NCBI RefSeq assembly: GCF_001412595.2
Contig: NZ_CP012640.2
Coordinates: 3,782,001 to 3,846,000, forward strand
Direction: 5' to 3'
DNA length: 64,000 bases
Source of the DNA: Massilia sp. WG5
GTDB lineage: Bacteria > Pseudomonadota > Gammaproteobacteria > Burkholderiales > Burkholderiaceae_D
The translations under genes were made by a program, and so were the position numbers. This document shows, in pieces, positions 1-9,920 of the stretch (position 1 is its first letter; each line of letters starts with the position of its first letter). The notes below the pieces were generated by a model. It did not search any database. It was given only the letters and a program-made list of their open reading frames with translations, and was not told the DNA's origin.

Positions 1-140
1 GTCTGACCATTGCCGTGCACAACGGTAAGGTCCACGTGCCTGTGTACGTGTCGGAGAACATGGTCGGCCACAAGCTCGGCGAATTCGCGCTGACCCGTAC
101 GTTCAAGGGCCACGCTGCTGACAAGAAGGCGAAACGATAA
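1..140 (+). CDS. rpsS: 30S ribosomal protein S19 (3' end only)
   Basis: The first 140 bases hold the last 45 codons of a gene that begins outside the window. The translation contains [20 protein letters not shown] and EFALTRTF, which are typical of the S19 C-terminal half. S19 sits in the head of the small subunit next to S13. The frame closes with TAA whose last A is the first base of the rplV start (TAATG), so the two genes are translationally coupled in the S10 operon. Confidence 0.95.
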   Translation, partial: LTIAVHNGKVHVPVYVSENMVGHKLGEFALTRTFKGHAADKKAKR

Positions 141-469
141 TGGAAACTAAAGCAATCCTCAAAGGCGTTCGCCTGTCCGAGCAGAAGGGCCGCCTGGTTG
201 CGGACCTGATCCGCGGCAAGAAGGTCGACGCCGCGCTGAACATCCTGCAGTTCAGCCCGAAAAAAGGCGCCACCATCATCAAGAAGGTGCTGGAGTCCGC
301 AATCGCGAACGCCGAGCACAACGATGGTGCCGACATCGACGAACTGAAGGTCGTTCAGATCTATGTCGAAAAGGGTCCGATCCTGAAGCGCTTTACGGCT
401 CGCGCCAAAGGCCGCGGTGATCGCATTTCGAAACAATCCTGTCACGTCTACGTGACTGTCGGTAACTAA
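140..469 (+). CDS. rplV: 50S ribosomal protein L22
   Basis: A protein of 109 residues, matching the usual L22 length of about 110. L22 lines the peptide exit tunnel with L4 through a long beta hairpin. Visible signatures are the N-terminal [17 protein letters not shown] and the C-terminal [19 protein letters not shown], the family signature that includes the tunnel hairpin tip. The start overlaps the rpsS stop by one base, and rpsC follows after 10 bases. The order rpsS-rplV-rpsC-rplP is the standard S10 operon order. Confidence 0.98.
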   Translation: METKAILKGVRLSEQKGRLVADLIRGKKVDAALNILQFSPKKGATIIKKVLESAIANAEHNDGADIDELKVVQIYVEKGPILKRFTARAKGRGDRISKQSCHVYVTVGN

Positions 470-479
470 GGAGCATACG

Positions 480-1274
480 ATGGGTCAGAAAATCCACCCA
501 ACCGGCTTCCGCCTGGCGGTCACCCGTAACTGGGCGTCGCGCTGGTACGCGGGCAACGGCAATTTCGCCGACATGCTGAAGGAAGACCTGGAAGCACGCG
601 CTTTCCTGAAGAAGAAGCTGAAGAACGCTTCCGTCGGCCGCATCGTGATCGAGCGTCCGGCCAAGAACGCACGCTTCACCATCTACTCGTCGCGTCCGGG
701 CGTGGTCATCGGCAAGAAAGGCGAAGACATCGAAGTTCTGAAGTCGTCGCTGACCAAGATCATGGGCGTGCCGGTGCACGTCAATATCGAAGAGATCCGC
801 AAGCCGGAAATCGACTCGCAGCTGATCGCCGATTCGATCGCCCAGCAGCTCGAAAAGCGCATCATGTTCCGTCGCGCCATGAAGCGCGCGATGCAGAACG
901 CCATGCGCCTGGGCGCTGTCGGCATCAAGATCATGTCGTCGGGCCGTCTGAACGGCATCGAGATCGCACGTACCGAATGGTACCGCGAAGGCCGTGTGCC
1001 GCTGCACACCCTGCGCGCCGACATCGACTACGGCACCAGCGAAGCCTCGACCACCTACGGCATCATCGGTGTCAAGGTCTGGGTCTACAAGGGTGACCGT
1101 TCGCCGACCGGCGAAGCACCGGTGATCGACGTGCCGGCCGACGAGAAAAAGCCGCGCGGTCCGCGTCGTGACGACGGCAAACCGGCTGGCCGTGGCCGTC
1201 CGGGCGCCAAGCCAGGTACCGCACCAGCAGGCCGCCGCGCTGCCAAGCCGGCTGCTGAGAAAGCAGGAGAATAA
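480..1274 (+). CDS. rpsC: 30S ribosomal protein S3
   Basis: A protein of 264 residues that begins [18 protein letters not shown], a textbook S3 start. It has the KH RNA-binding domain around residues 75-90 ([14 protein letters not shown]) and the conserved [20 protein letters not shown] segment. S3 forms part of the mRNA entry tunnel. It is about 30 residues longer than the E. coli protein because of a C-terminal Ala/Lys/Gly/Pro-rich tail from about residue 225, which looks disordered and positively charged. The start follows a good ribosome site (AAGGAG) and rplP begins 2 bases after the stop. Confidence 0.98.
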   Translation: MGQKIHPTGFRLAVTRNWASRWYAGNGNFADMLKEDLEARAFLKKKLKNASVGRIVIERPAKNARFTIYSSRPGVVIGKKGEDIEVLKSSLTKIMGVPVHVNIEEIRKPEIDSQLIADSIAQQLEKRIMFRRAMKRAMQNAMRLGAVGIKIMSSGRLNGIEIARTEWYREGRVPLHTLRADIDYGTSEASTTYGIIGVKVWVYKGDRSPTGEAPVIDVPADEKKPRGPRRDDGKPAGRGRPGAKPGTAPAGRRAAKPAAEKAGE

Positions 1275-1276
1275 GC

Positions 1277-1696
1277 ATGCTGCAGCCATCCCGCAGAAAG
1301 TATCGTAAAGAGCAGAAAGGCCGTAACACCGGCATTTCGCACACCCGCGGCACCGCTGTGTCGTTCGGTGAGTTCGGCCTGAAGGCCGTTGCCCGCGGCC
1401 GTATCACGGCTCGCCAGATCGAAGCGGCACGTCGTGCCATGACCCGTCACATCAAGCGTGGCGGCCGTATCTGGATCCGTATCTTCCCGGACAAGCCGAT
1501 CTCGAACAAGCCGGCTGAAGTCCGTATGGGTAACGGTAAGGGTAATCCGGAGTACTACGTCGCTGAAATCCAGCCGGGCAAGGTCCTGTATGAGATGGAC
1601 GGCGTCGCAGAAGAACTGGCGCGCGAAGCATTCCGCCTGGCCGCTGCCAAACTGCCGCTGGCAACCACTTTCGTGGTGCGCCAAGTCGGCCAATAA
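1277..1696 (+). CDS. rplP: 50S ribosomal protein L16
   Basis: A protein of 139 residues starting [17 protein letters not shown], with the L16 signature [20 protein letters not shown] near residues 50-70 and [21 protein letters not shown]16 lies at the A-site tRNA elbow and helps organise the peptidyl transferase region. It is separated from rpsC by 2 bases and from rpmC by 12 bases with an AGGAG ribosome site. Confidence 0.98.
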   Translation: MLQPSRRKYRKEQKGRNTGISHTRGTAVSFGEFGLKAVARGRITARQIEAARRAMTRHIKRGGRIWIRIFPDKPISNKPAEVRMGNGKGNPEYYVAEIQPGKVLYEMDGVAEELAREAFRLAAAKLPLATTFVVRQVGQ

Positions 1697-1708
1697 CAGG
1701 AGTTAAGA

Positions 1709-1900
1709 ATGAAAGCAACGGAACTCCGCGGCAAGGACCAGGCAGCTCTGCAGCAAGAGCTGAATGAGCTGCTGAAGGCACAGTTCGGTCTGCGCATGCA
1801 AGTCGCAACGCAGCAGCTGACCAACACCGCTCAGCTCAAGAAGGTGCGCCGCGATATCGCACGCGTCAAAACCGTGATGACCCAGAAGGAAGCCAAATGA
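1709..1900 (+). CDS. rpmC: 50S ribosomal protein L29
   Basis: A 63-residue two-helix protein ([20 protein letters not shown]), exactly the usual L29 length. L29 sits near the tunnel exit and forms part of the docking site for trigger factor and SRP. Its stop overlaps the rpsQ start by 4 bases (ATGA), giving tight translational coupling. Confidence 0.97.
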   Translation: MKATELRGKDQAALQQELNELLKAQFGLRMQVATQQLTNTAQLKKVRRDIARVKTVMTQKEAK

Positions 1901-2169
1901 ACGACACCACTAAAACGGCGCTGAAGCGTACGCTGGTCGGCAAGGTCGTGTCCGACAAGATGGACAAGACGGTAACCGTGCTGGTCGAGCGTCACGTCAA
2001 GCACCCGCTGTACGGCAAGATCATCGTGCGCTCGAACAAGTATCACGCGCACGACGAGACCAACCAGGCCAAGACCGGCGACACGGTCGAGATCCAGGAA
2101 GGTCGTCCGATCTCGAAGACGAAGGCTTGGACCCTGACCAAAGTTGTACAGGTCGCACAGGTTCTGTAA
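1897..2169 (+). CDS. rpsQ: 30S ribosomal protein S17
   Basis: A 90-residue OB-fold primary 16S binder. The S17 signature is visible as [20 protein letters not shown] and [18 protein letters not shown]. It is slightly longer than the E. coli protein (84) because of an N-terminal extension. It ends the S10 transcription block; a 233-base gap rich in inverted repeats separates it from rplN. Confidence 0.98.
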   Translation: MNDTTKTALKRTLVGKVVSDKMDKTVTVLVERHVKHPLYGKIIVRSNKYHAHDETNQAKTGDTVEIQEGRPISKTKAWTLTKVVQVAQVL

Positions 2170-2192
2170 CGCCTGAAAATTTGTCTTGCGAG

Positions 2193-2368
2193 GCCCGCTG
2201 GTATCTGAGATACTAGCGGGCTTCGTTCATGTGTTGCCGCAGTTGTCCCCGCGATGTCTGCGGCCTGCAATGAAGTAATTGGAAAGTCCAATCACCCAAA
2301 CGTAATGCTCCAGCAGGGGCGCTACGGCGGGACCAAGACTGACCGCAGGCCCACAGATTATCTGTGGG
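2193..2368 (+). promoter_or_regulatory. structured spacer between S10 and spc operons
   Basis: Three stem-loops lie in the 233-base gap between rpsQ and rplN. Arms: 2193-2205 with 2209-2221 (13 pairs including one G-U, 3-base loop); 2236-2242 (GCCGCAG) with 2258-2264; and 2350-2356 (CCCACAG) with 2362-2368 followed by ATTTTCT. The first could end or attenuate S10 transcription, although it has only a short T stretch. The last sits 34 bases before rplN. What is seen is the base pairing; a role in termination or ribosomal-protein feedback is inference. Confidence 0.5.
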
Positions 2369-2402
2369 ATTTTCTACGGCTTAAGTTGGGAAAGAAAATA
2401 TC

Positions 2403-2771
2403 ATGATTCAAACCGAAAGCCGGCTCGAAGTAGCCGACAATACCGGTGCCAAAGAAGTTCTGTGCATCAAGGTATTGGGCGGCTCCAAACGCCGTTACGC
2501 CAGCATTGGCGACGTGATCAAGGTCACCGTGAAGCAGGCTGCTCCGCGCGGCCGCGTCAAGAAAGGTGAAATCTACAATGCCGTGGTTGTGCGTACCGCT
2601 AAAGGTGTGCGCCGCCAGGACGGTTCCCTGGTGAAGTTCGACGGCAATGCCGCCGTGCTGCTGAACGCCAAGCTGGAGCCGATCGGCACCCGTATCTTCG
2701 GACCGGTGACCCGCGAACTGCGCACCGAAAAGTTCATGAAGATCGTGTCCCTGGCACCTGAAGTTCTGTAA
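2403..2771 (+). CDS. rplN: 50S ribosomal protein L14
   Basis: A 122-residue protein that begins [20 protein letters not shown] and carries the L14 signature around residues 60-86 ([20 protein letters not shown] followed by FDGNAAVLL). L14 forms the B8 intersubunit bridge and the binding site for the silencing factor RsfS. It is the first gene of the spc operon. A purine-rich GGGAAAG ribosome site lies just upstream of the ATG. Confidence 0.98.
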   Translation: MIQTESRLEVADNTGAKEVLCIKVLGGSKRRYASIGDVIKVTVKQAAPRGRVKKGEIYNAVVVRTAKGVRRQDGSLVKFDGNAAVLLNAKLEPIGTRIFGPVTRELRTEKFMKIVSLAPEVL

Positions 2772-2781
2772 GGGAGTCGTA

Positions 2782-3096
2782 ATGGATAAGATTCGTAAAA
2801 ACGACGAAGTCATCGTTCTGGCCGGTAAAGACAAGGGCAAGCGCGGTGTCGTTCAGCAGCGAGTAGATGCTGAGCACGTCATCGTTGAAGGCGTGAACGT
2901 GGCCAAGAAGGCCGTCAAGCCGAACCCGATGACCGGCGTAACTGGTGGTATCGTCGACAAGACCATGCCGATTCACGTGTCGAATGTCGCGCTGTTCAAT
3001 GCAGCGTCCGGCAAGGCTGATCGCGTTGGCTTCAAAGAAGTGGATGGCAAAAAAGTCCGCGTCTTCAAGTCGAACGGCGAAGTAGTGAAGGGGTAA
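2782..3096 (+). CDS. rplX: 50S ribosomal protein L24
   Basis: A 104-residue protein, the same length as in E. coli, with an N-terminal KOW motif ([19 protein letters not shown]). L24 starts 50S assembly by binding the 5' end of 23S rRNA. It lies 10 bases after rplN and 6 bases before rplE within the spc operon. Confidence 0.98.
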   Translation: MDKIRKNDEVIVLAGKDKGKRGVVQQRVDAEHVIVEGVNVAKKAVKPNPMTGVTGGIVDKTMPIHVSNVALFNAASGKADRVGFKEVDGKKVRVFKSNGEVVKG

Positions 3097-3102
3097 TAAG
3101 AA

Positions 3103-3642
3103 ATGGCCCGTCTGCAACAACTGTATAAAGACAAAGTCGTCTCCGAACTGACCGAAAAATTCGGTTACAAGTCGGTGATGGAAGTGCCGCGCCTGACCAA
3201 GATCACCCTGAACATGGGTCTGTCGGAAGCTGTCGCCGACAAGAAGATCATCGAGCACGCCACTGGCGACCTGACCAAGATCGCCGGCCAGAAGCCGGTC
3301 GTGACCAAGGCTCGCAAGGCAATCGCAGGTTTCAAGATCCGCGAAGGCTACCCGATCGGCACGATGGTGACCCTGCGCGGCGCCCGCATGTACGAATTCC
3401 TGGACCGTTTCATCACCGTGGCCCTGCCGCGCGTGCGTGACTTCCGTGGCGTCAGCGGCAAGTCGTTCGATGGTCGCGGTAACTACAACATCGGCGTCAA
3501 AGAGCAGATCATCTTCCCGGAAATCGATTACGACAAGATCGATGCGCTGCGTGGCATGAACATCTCGATCACCACGACCGCTAAGACCGACGAAGAAGCC
3601 AAAGCGCTGCTCGCCGCCTTCAAATTCCCGTTCCGGAACTAA
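3103..3642 (+). CDS. rplE: 50S ribosomal protein L5
   Basis: A 179-residue protein, identical in length to E. coli L5. It shows the signature around [18 protein letters not shown] and [21 protein letters not shown]5 binds 5S rRNA and contacts P-site tRNA and S13 across the subunit interface. rpsN follows after 4 bases. Confidence 0.98.
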   Translation: MARLQQLYKDKVVSELTEKFGYKSVMEVPRLTKITLNMGLSEAVADKKIIEHATGDLTKIAGQKPVVTKARKAIAGFKIREGYPIGTMVTLRGARMYEFLDRFITVALPRVRDFRGVSGKSFDGRGNYNIGVKEQIIFPEIDYDKIDALRGMNISITTTAKTDEEAKALLAAFKFPFRN

Positions 3643-3646
3643 GAAC

Positions 3647-3952
3647 ATGGCAAAACTTGCACTGATCAACCGCGAACAGAAGCGTGCAGACCTGGTGGAG
3701 AAATTCGCCGCAAAGCGTGCCGCTCTGAAAGCAATCATCGACGACCAGTCGAAGACCGAAGAAGAGCGTTACGAAGCTCGCCTGAAACTGCAGGCCCTGC
3801 CGCGTAACTCGGCGCCGACCCGCCAGCGTAACCGCTGCGCCATCACCGGCCGTCCGCGTGGCACTTTCCGTAAATTCGGTCTGGCCCGTATTAAACTCCG
3901 CGAATTCGCCATGAAAGGCGAAATCCCGGGTATGACCAAAGCTAGCTGGTAA
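3647..3952 (+). CDS. rpsN: 30S ribosomal protein S14, zinc-free long form
   Basis: A 101-residue protein with the C-terminal S14 signature [20 protein letters not shown] followed by RIKLREFA. It has only one cysteine, so it is the long form without the CxxC zinc ribbon of short S14 proteins. S14 is a late-assembling head protein of the small subunit. It sits between rplE and rpsH as expected. Confidence 0.98.
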   Translation: MAKLALINREQKRADLVEKFAAKRAALKAIIDDQSKTEEERYEARLKLQALPRNSAPTRQRNRCAITGRPRGTFRKFGLARIKLREFAMKGEIPGMTKASW

Positions 3953-3966
3953 TAGGAGAATAAGCA

Positions 3967-4362
3967 ATGAGTATGAGCGATCCTATCGCCGATATGCTGA
4001 CCCGCATCCGCAACGCACAAGGCGTGCAAAAGACCAACGTGTCGATGCCGTCGTCGAAAGTGAAAGTTGCGATCGCCAACGTCCTGAAGGACGAGGGTTA
4101 CATCGAAGATTTCGCCGTGTCCACCGAAGGTGGCAAGGCTGAACTGAACATCGGTTTGAAGTATTACGTTGGCCGTCCGGTTATCGAGCGCATCGAGCGC
4201 GTATCCCGTCCTGGCCTGCGCATCTACAAGGGCAAGGACGAAATCCCTCAGGTCATGAACGGCCTGGGTGTGGCAATCGTCTCGACCCCGAAGGGTGTGA
4301 TGACCGACCGCAAAGCACGCGCAACCGGTGTCGGTGGCGAAGTGCTGTGCTACGTGGCTTAA
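3967..4362 (+). CDS. rpsH: 30S ribosomal protein S8
   Basis: A 131-residue primary 16S binder that starts [18 protein letters not shown] and contains the C-terminal signature [20 protein letters not shown]. In E. coli S8 is the feedback regulator of the spc operon, acting on mRNA near rplE. Whether that site is kept here was not tested. Confidence 0.98.
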   Translation: MSMSDPIADMLTRIRNAQGVQKTNVSMPSSKVKVAIANVLKDEGYIEDFAVSTEGGKAELNIGLKYYVGRPVIERIERVSRPGLRIYKGKDEIPQVMNGLGVAIVSTPKGVMTDRKARATGVGGEVLCYVA

Positions 4363-4372
4363 GGAGTAGACG

Positions 4373-4906
4373 ATGTCTCGAGTAGCTAAGATGCCGATCG
4401 CCGTTCCGGCCGGCACTGACGTCCAGATCTCCGCTTCGGCGATCACGGTCAAGGGCCCGCTGGGCTCGCTGACCCAGCCGCTGAACGGTCTGGTCAAAGT
4501 AGAAAACAACAATGGCTCGCTGACCTTCGACGTCGTGAACGATTCCCGTGAATCGAACGCCATGTCGGGTACCCTGCGCGCCCTGGTCAACAACATGGTT
4601 ACCGGCGTGACCAAGGGCTTCGAGCGCAAGCTGACCCTGGTCGGCGTGGGCTACAAGGCAGCTGTGCAGGGCAACGCCCTGAACCTGTCGCTGGGCTTCT
4701 CGCACCCGGTTCTGCACGCGATGCCGGAAGGTATCACTGCAGCAACCCCGACCCCGACCGAAATCCTGATCAAGGGTATCGATCGCCAAAAGGTCGGCCA
4801 GGTTGCCGCTGAAGTGCGCGCTTACCGCTCGCCTGAGCCTTACAAAGGCAAGGGTGTCCGTTATTCGGACGAAGTGGTGAAGCTTAAAGAAACCAAGAAG
4901 AAATAA
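4373..4906 (+). CDS. rplF: 50S ribosomal protein L6
   Basis: A 177-residue protein made of two related alpha/beta domains, the same length as in E. coli. It begins [20 protein letters not shown]. The C-terminal signature [20 protein letters not shown] is intact. L6 lies next to the sarcin-ricin loop and the factor-binding site. It is spaced 10 bases after rpsH and 12 before rplR. Confidence 0.98.
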   Translation: MSRVAKMPIAVPAGTDVQISASAITVKGPLGSLTQPLNGLVKVENNNGSLTFDVVNDSRESNAMSGTLRALVNNMVTGVTKGFERKLTLVGVGYKAAVQGNALNLSLGFSHPVLHAMPEGITAATPTPTEILIKGIDRQKVGQVAAEVRAYRSPEPYKGKGVRYSDEVVKLKETKKK

Positions 4907-4918
4907 TCGGAGCTGACG

Positions 4919-5281
4919 ATGGACAAGAAAGAATCGCGTCTGCGTCGTGGACGCCAAACCCGCATCAAGATCGCGCAGCTGGGCGTGAACCGCCTGTCGG
5001 TGCACCGCACCAACCTGCACATCTATGCGAACCTGATCAGCCCGGATGCGAAAGTCCTGGTTTCGGCTTCGTCGCTGGAAGCAGAAGTGCGCGCCGAGCT
5101 GGGCGGCAAGTCGGGTGCGGGCGGCAACGCCGCTGCAGCCGCACTGGTCGGCAAGCGCGTCGCAGAGAAAGCACTGAAAGCAGGGATCACCGAAGTCGCA
5201 TTCGACCGTTCGGGTTTCCGTTACCACGGCCGTGTGAAGGCGCTGGCTGAGGCCGCGCGTGAAGCCGGTCTGAAGTTCTAA
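4919..5281 (+). CDS. rplR: 50S ribosomal protein L18
   Basis: A 120-residue 5S rRNA-binding protein with a basic N-terminus ([18 protein letters not shown]) and the C-terminal [20 protein letters not shown] typical of L18. Together with L5 it forms the central protuberance. A ribosome site (CGGAG) precedes the ATG. Confidence 0.98.
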   Translation: MDKKESRLRRGRQTRIKIAQLGVNRLSVHRTNLHIYANLISPDAKVLVSASSLEAEVRAELGGKSGAGGNAAAAALVGKRVAEKALKAGITEVAFDRSGFRYHGRVKALAEAAREAGLKF

Positions 5282-5293
5282 GGAAGAATCGTC

Positions 5294-5812
5294 ATGGCAA
5301 AAATGCAAGCGAAAATGGCAAGCGACAAGCCGGATGATGGCATGCGCGAGAAAATGATCGCGATCAACCGCGTGACCAAAGTGGTCAAGGGTGGTCGTAT
5401 CATGGGTTTTGCAGCGCTGACCGTTGTCGGTGACGGCGATGGCCGCATCGGCATGGGTAAAGGCAAGTCGAAGGAAGTTCCGGTCGGCGTGCAGAAGGCA
5501 ATGGAAGAAGCCCGCCGCAACCTGATCAAGGTGCCCCTCAAGAACGGTACCCTGCAGCACACCGTTACCGGTCGTCACGGCGCCTCGCGCGTCCTGATGG
5601 CTCCGGCCAAGCCGGGTACCGGCGTGATCGCCGGCGGCGCAATGCGCGCAATCTTCGAGGTGATGGGCGTGACCGACGTGGTCGCCAAGTCGACCGGTTC
5701 GTCGAACCCGTACAACCTGGTTCGTGCGACCCTCGACGGTCTGGCGAAGATGAGCACTCCGGCTGACATCGCTGCCAAGCGCGGCAAGTCGGTCGAAGAG
5801 ATCCTGGGTTAA
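5294..5812 (+). CDS. rpsE: 30S ribosomal protein S5
   Basis: A 172-residue protein with an N-terminal double-stranded-RNA-binding-like domain; the S5 signature is [20 protein letters not shown] followed by [13 protein letters not shown]. The C-terminal half has the ribosomal S5 domain-2 fold ([19 protein letters not shown]). S5 contributes to mRNA entry, helicase activity and decoding accuracy. It is slightly longer than the E. coli form (167). Confidence 0.98.
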   Translation: MAKMQAKMASDKPDDGMREKMIAINRVTKVVKGGRIMGFAALTVVGDGDGRIGMGKGKSKEVPVGVQKAMEEARRNLIKVPLKNGTLQHTVTGRHGASRVLMAPAKPGTGVIAGGAMRAIFEVMGVTDVVAKSTGSSNPYNLVRATLDGLAKMSTPADIAAKRGKSVEEILG

Positions 5813-5823
5813 GGGGAATTACC

Positions 5824-6003
5824 ATGGCAAACACCATCAAAGTCAAGCTGGTCAAAGGCCTGATCGGTACCCGTCAGGATCACCGCGCCACCGTGCGCGG
5901 TCTGGGTCTGCGTCGTGTCAACTCGGTTTCCGAGCTGCAGGACACCCCGGCGATCCGCGGCATGATCAACAAGGTCAACTACCTCGTGAAAATTGTCGAC
6001 TAA
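5824..6003 (+). CDS. rpmD: 50S ribosomal protein L30
   Basis: A 59-residue protein read directly from the sequence: it starts [20 protein letters not shown] and ends [11 protein letters not shown]. The length equals that of E. coli L30, and the position between rpsE and rplO is the conserved spc order. The start follows AAGGGGAATTACC, an adequate ribosome site. Confidence 0.97.
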   Translation: MANTIKVKLVKGLIGTRQDHRATVRGLGLRRVNSVSELQDTPAIRGMINKVNYLVKIVD

Positions 6004-6030
6004 GCCGCGGCTTGGTTAACGGAGAAAACA

Positions 6031-6462
6031 ATGCAACTCAATACCATTCAACCTGCTGACGGCGCCAAGCACGCTAAGCGTCGCGTCGGTCGCGGTATCG
6101 GCTCGGGCCTGGGCAAGACTGCCGGCCGCGGTCACAAAGGTCAGAAATCGCGTTCGGGCGGCTTCCACAAAGTCGGCTTCGAAGGCGGTCAGATGCCTCT
6201 GCAGCGCCGTCTGCCGAAGCGCGGCTTCAAGTCCCTGAACGCCACGTTCAAGGCTGAAGTCCGTCTGTCGGACCTGAACAACCTGGCCGTCGGCGATGTC
6301 GACATCCTGGTGCTGAAGCAAGCCGGTGTGCTGTCGGTCGTCGCTCGCGATGTGCGCGTGATCCTGTCGGGTGAAATCACCAAAGCGGTGAACCTGAAAG
6401 GCATCAAAGCCACCGCTGGCGCGAAGGCAGCGATCGAAGCAGCTGGCGGTTCGGTCGCCTAA
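6031..6462 (+). CDS. rplO: 50S ribosomal protein L15
   Basis: A 143-residue protein with the Gly/Arg/Lys-rich N-terminal extension that reaches into the 50S interior ([20 protein letters not shown]) and the C-terminal globular domain. L15 is a late-stage assembly protein. It is followed 29 bases later by secY, the standard arrangement that links ribosome and translocon supply. Confidence 0.98.
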   Translation: MQLNTIQPADGAKHAKRRVGRGIGSGLGKTAGRGHKGQKSRSGGFHKVGFEGGQMPLQRRLPKRGFKSLNATFKAEVRLSDLNNLAVGDVDILVLKQAGVLSVVARDVRVILSGEITKAVNLKGIKATAGAKAAIEAAGGSVA

Positions 6463-6491
6463 AAGCGACCGCTGCCTGATCGGAGCAAAAA

Positions 6492-7826
6492 TTGGCGACT
6501 AATTCACAACTTGGTAAAAGTGCCGCATCCGGTTTCCCCTGGGGCCGGTTGTGGTTCCTGCTTGGGGCATTGGTCGTGTACCGCATCGGAGCTCACATCC
6601 CGGTCCCCGGGATTGATCCGGTCGCCATGGCCCAGCTGTTCAAGCAGAACGAAGGCGGCATCCTGGGCATGTTCAACATGTTCTCGGGCGGCGCCTTGTC
6701 CCGCTTTGCCGTGTTCGCTCTCGGTATCACGCCTTATATTTCGGCTTCGATCATCATGCAGCTGGTGTCGATCGTCTCGCCGCAGATGGAGGCACTGAAG
6801 AAGGAAGGCGAGGCCGGCCGCCGCAAGATCACCCAGTACACCCGGTATTTCACGGTGGTGCTGGCTCTGTTCCAGGCGTTCGGCATCGCGGTCGCGCTGG
6901 AAGCCCAGCAAGGCCTCGTGCTCGATCCGGGCATGGCGTTCCGCTTCGTGACCGTCGTGACGCTTCTCACTGGCACCATGTTCCTCATGTGGCTGGGTGA
7001 GCAGATCACGGAACGTGGTCTTGGCAACGGTATCTCGATCATCATCTTTGCCGGTATTGCAGCCGGTCTGCCGAGCGCACTGGGTAATCTGTTCACCCTG
7101 GTGTCGCAAGGTTCGATCAGCAGCATTTCCGCAATCTTCATCGTGATTCTGGTGGCCCTGGTGACCTACGCGGTCGTGTTCGTAGAACGCGGCCAGCGCA
7201 AGATCCTGGTGAATTACGCGAAACGCCAGGTCGGTAACAAGATCTACGGTGGCCAAACCAGCCACCTGCCGCTGAAGCTGAACATGGCTGGTGTGATCCC
7301 GCCGATCTTCGCTTCGTCGATCATCCTGTTCCCGGCCACGATCGTTGACTGGTTCACGCGCGGCAAGGACGCCTCCAGCCCCTTCATCGGGTTCCTGAAG
7401 GATCTGGCAGCGTCGCTGAGCGCAGGTCAGCCGATCCATGCGTTGCTGTATGCGGTGGCGATCGTGTTCTTCTGCTTCTTCTATACGGCGCTGGTATTCA
7501 ACAGCAAGGAAACGGCGGACAACTTGAAGAAGAGCGGCGCATTTGTTCCGGGCATCCGTCCGGGCGAGCAGACTGCGCGCTACATCGACAAGATCCTGAT
7601 GCGCCTGACCCTCGCCGGTGCGGTCTACATCACCCTGGTGTGCCTGCTGCCGGAGTTCATGACGTCGTACTGGAAAGTTCCAGTGTATTTCGGCGGTACC
7701 TCACTGCTGATCGTAGTGGTGGTAACCATGGACTTCATGGCTCAAGTTCAGAACTACGTCATGTCGCAGCAATACGAATCACTGCTGCGCAAGGCGAATT
7801 TCAAGGGCGGTATCCCGTCGCGTTAA
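6492..7826 (+). CDS. secY: protein translocase subunit SecY
   Basis: A 444-residue, ten-helix channel protein, the core of the SecYEG translocon in the inner membrane. Family landmarks are [18 protein letters not shown] in helix 1, the plug-region segment [14 protein letters not shown], and the cytoplasmic loop motif [20 protein letters not shown]. The start is TTG: translation from it gives [20 protein letters not shown] and is preceded by GGAGC. No ATG in frame fits the conserved N-terminus, so the weak start codon is probably real. Confidence 0.97.
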   Translation: MATNSQLGKSAASGFPWGRLWFLLGALVVYRIGAHIPVPGIDPVAMAQLFKQNEGGILGMFNMFSGGALSRFAVFALGITPYISASIIMQLVSIVSPQMEALKKEGEAGRRKITQYTRYFTVVLALFQAFGIAVALEAQQGLVLDPGMAFRFVTVVTLLTGTMFLMWLGEQITERGLGNGISIIIFAGIAAGLPSALGNLFTLVSQGSISSISAIFIVILVALVTYAVVFVERGQRKILVNYAKRQVGNKIYGGQTSHLPLKLNMAGVIPPIFASSIILFPATIVDWFTRGKDASSPFIGFLKDLAASLSAGQPIHALLYAVAIVFFCFFYTALVFNSKETADNLKKSGAFVPGIRPGEQTARYIDKILMRLTLAGAVYITLVCLLPEFMTSYWKVPVYFGGTSLLIVVVVTMDFMAQVQNYVMSQQYESLLRKANFKGGIPSR

Positions 7827-7860
7827 GCGGCGCGTGATACCCAGGAGTGGAATAGACCGA

Positions 7861-8079
7861 ATGGCAAAAGACGACGTCATCCAAATGCAAGGGGAGATTC
7901 TCGAGAATCTCCCGAACGCGACCTTTCGCGTGAAGCTGGAAAACGGGCACGTGGTGTTGGGACATATCTCGGGTAAAATGCGGATGAATTACATTCGCAT
8001 CCTTCCGGGCGACAAGGTGACGGTGGAACTGACCCCGTACGACCTGTCCCGGGCCCGCATCGTGTTCCGCACCAAGTAA
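7861..8079 (+). CDS. infA: translation initiation factor IF-1
   Basis: A 72-residue single OB-fold protein ([20 protein letters not shown]), exactly the usual IF-1 length. It occupies the ribosomal A site during initiation. The ATG at 7861 is chosen over an in-frame GTG at 7834 because it gives the conserved N-terminus and has AGGAGTGG upstream. Having infA and rpmJ between secY and rpsM is normal for betaproteobacteria. Confidence 0.97.
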   Translation: MAKDDVIQMQGEILENLPNATFRVKLENGHVVLGHISGKMRMNYIRILPGDKVTVELTPYDLSRARIVFRTK

Positions 8080-8114
8080 AACATTTAGTAATCGAATCTG
8101 GAAGAGAGTGCAAA

Positions 8115-8228
8115 ATGAAAGTTAACGCTTCAGTCAAGCGGATCTGCCGCAACTGCAAGATCATCAAGCGCAAGGGCGTGGTCCGTGTGATCTGCGTCGA
8201 GCCGCGTCACAAGCAGCGTCAAGGTTAA
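8115..8228 (+). CDS. rpmJ: 50S ribosomal protein L36, zinc-binding form
   Basis: A 37-residue protein read directly: it starts [15 protein letters not shown] and ends RHKQRQG. The zinc ligands of the C+ form are present (C11, C14, C27, H32). L36 is the smallest 50S protein and sits near the factor-binding region. It lies 35 bases after infA and 15 before rpsM. Confidence 0.96.
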   Translation: MKVNASVKRICRNCKIIKRKGVVRVICVEPRHKQRQG

Positions 8229-8243
8229 TACGAGGAATAACGA

Positions 8244-8609
8244 ATGGCACGTATTGCAGGGGTCAATGTCCCCAATCATCAGCACACCGTCATCGGCCTG
8301 ACGGCGATCTACGGCATTGGCCGTACCCGTTCGCAGCAGATCTGCGCAGCGACCGGCGTTGCTACCAACAAGAAGGTCAAGGACCTGGACGACAACGAAC
8401 TGGAAAAGCTGCGTGAGCAGGTTGGCAAGTTCGTGGTTGAAGGCGATCTGCGTCGCGAACTGTCCATGAACATCAAGCGTTTGATGGACCTGGGTTGCTA
8501 CCGCGGCATGCGTCACCGTAAGGGCCTGCCGGTCCGCGGTCAGCGTACCCGTACCAATGCACGTACCCGCAAGGGCCCGCGCAAGGCCGCTCAATCGCTG
8601 AAGAAATAA
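8244..8609 (+). CDS. rpsM: 30S ribosomal protein S13
   Basis: A 121-residue head protein ([20 protein letters not shown]) with the helix-two-turn-helix region and the C-terminal basic tail [20 protein letters not shown] that contacts P-site tRNA. It opens the alpha operon, followed by rpsK after 15 bases. Confidence 0.98.
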   Translation: MARIAGVNVPNHQHTVIGLTAIYGIGRTRSQQICAATGVATNKKVKDLDDNELEKLREQVGKFVVEGDLRRELSMNIKRLMDLGCYRGMRHRKGLPVRGQRTRTNARTRKGPRKAAQSLKK

Positions 8610-8624
8610 TCTAGGAACCTGATA

Positions 8625-9029
8625 ATGGCTAAGCAACAAAGCAGCGCGGCAGCAGCACGCATCCGCAAGAAGGTCAAGAAGAACGTCGCCGAAGGCATCG
8701 CACACGTCCACGCATCGTTCAACAACACCATCATCACGATCACCGATCGTCAGGGCAACGCCCTGTCGTGGGCAACTTCCGGCGGTGCTGGTTTCAAGGG
8801 TTCGCGTAAATCGACCCCGTTCGCGGCGCAGGTCGCAGCTGAAGCAGCAGGCAAGGTCGCTCAGGAATACGGCGTGAAGAACCTGGAAGTGCGCATCAAG
8901 GGCCCGGGCCCGGGCCGTGAGTCGGCTGTGCGCGCGCTGAACAACCTGGGTATCAAGATCACCGAGATCCAGGACGTGACGCCGGTGCCGCACAACGGCT
9001 GCCGTCCGCCGAAGCGTCGTCGTATCTGA
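8625..9029 (+). CDS. rpsK: 30S ribosomal protein S11
   Basis: A 134-residue platform protein. The signature is the C-terminal [20 protein letters not shown] followed by [11 protein letters not shown]; the internal [17 protein letters not shown] is also typical. S11 binds near the Shine-Dalgarno cleft with S18 and S21. A long 258-base spacer follows before rpsD, where E. coli has only a short one. Confidence 0.98.
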   Translation: MAKQQSSAAAARIRKKVKKNVAEGIAHVHASFNNTIITITDRQGNALSWATSGGAGFKGSRKSTPFAAQVAAEAAGKVAQEYGVKNLEVRIKGPGPGRESAVRALNNLGIKITEIQDVTPVPHNGCRPPKRRRI

Positions 9030-9036
9030 TCGATGA

Positions 9037-9077
9037 GCGGGTTCGCCCGCTTGTTGTAAGTGCGCGACGCGCACTTA
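9037..9077 (+). promoter_or_regulatory. two stem-loops directly after rpsK
   Basis: A GCGGG/CCCGC hairpin with a UUCG tetraloop (9037-9050) is followed by TTGTTG, then by a perfect 10-bp inverted repeat, TAAGTGCGCG (9057-9066) and CGCGCACTTA (9068-9077), around a single A. The first could act as a weak terminator or attenuator. The pairing is seen; the role is inference. Confidence 0.5.
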
Positions 9078-9130
9078 CGCGACACTTTCGTCGTCAAAGA
9101 ATCGCCGGTGCAGTGAACCCAGAAATGGGT

Positions 9131-9213
9131 TATACTGCCCGGCTATTGTCGCCTTGCGTCGTCCCGATGCAGGGTTTTTGTAAGCCACGTCCGGTCTCTC
9201 CGCAGAACCGGAC
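9131..9213 (+). promoter_or_regulatory. candidate rpsD promoter -10 and leader hairpin
   Basis: A good -10 hexamer TATACT (9131-9136) lies about 150 bases before rpsD, but no convincing -35 was found at the right distance. Downstream, GTCCGGT (9189-9195) pairs with ACCGGAC (9207-9213). A transcript starting near 9143 would carry a leader of about 145 bases with this hairpin. S4 is known in E. coli to repress its operon through mRNA structure, so a leader target is plausible but unproven. Confidence 0.3.
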
Positions 9214-9287
9214 TAGCGCCTGTTGCGAACCTGTTATTTACCGAGATCGCATCCGGGGCGTGATCATTCAAACAAAGGAAGTTTAAC

Positions 9288-9911
9288 GTGGCACGTTATA
9301 TCGGACCAAAAGCAAAACTGTCGCGCCGTGAAGGCACCGACCTGTTCCTGAAGAGCGCACGTCGCTCGCTCGACTCCAAGTGCAAACTGGACGTCAAGCC
9401 TGGCCAGCACGGCGTCAAGTCGGGCCAGCGTACCTCGGACTACGGCAACCAGCTGCGTGAAAAGCAGAAGGTCAAGCGCATGTACGGCATCCTCGAGCGC
9501 CAGTTCCGCCGCTACTTCGCAGAAGCGTCGCGCCGCAAGGGCAACACCGGCGAAACCCTGCTGAAGCTGCTGGAAGCCCGCCTCGACAACGTCGCTTACC
9601 GCATGGGCTTCGGCTCGACCCGCGCCGAAGCGCGCCAGCTGGTCAGCCACAAAGCGTTCACCGTGAACGGCAACGTCGTGAACATCGCTTCGTACCAGGT
9701 CAAGACCGGCGACGTCGTCGCTGTCCGTGAAAAGGCCAAGAAGCAGACCCGTATCGTCGAAGCGCTGTCGCTGGCCGAACAAGTCGGCATGCCGAGCTGG
9801 GTGTCGGTCGATTCGAAGAAAATGGAAGGCACCTTCCGCGCCTTCCCGGAGCGTAACGAGATCGCTGCCGACGTCAACGAAGCACTGATCGTCGAACTGT
9901 ACTCGCGTTAA
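9288..9911 (+). CDS. rpsD: 30S ribosomal protein S4
   Basis: A 207-residue primary 16S binder with an N-terminal domain ([20 protein letters not shown]) and a C-terminal S4 RNA-binding domain around residues 97-160 ([20 protein letters not shown]). Only one cysteine is present near the N-terminus, so it is the zinc-free form. GTG at 9288 (AACGTGGCACG) gives the conserved MARY start and is preceded by AAAGGAAG. S4 is the alpha-operon feedback regulator in E. coli. Confidence 0.97.
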   Translation: MARYIGPKAKLSRREGTDLFLKSARRSLDSKCKLDVKPGQHGVKSGQRTSDYGNQLREKQKVKRMYGILERQFRRYFAEASRRKGNTGETLLKLLEARLDNVAYRMGFGSTRAEARQLVSHKAFTVNGNVVNIASYQVKTGDVVAVREKAKKQTRIVEALSLAEQVGMPSWVSVDSKKMEGTFRAFPERNEIAADVNEALIVELYSR

Positions 9912-9920
9912 TGCAGAAAA

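Noticed and set aside
3647..3952. Zinc-dependent S14
   Set aside because: The protein is the 101-residue long form with only one cysteine, so no zinc ribbon is possible.
7834..7860. GTG start for infA
   Set aside because: The ATG at 7861 gives the conserved 72-residue IF-1 with a ribosome site.
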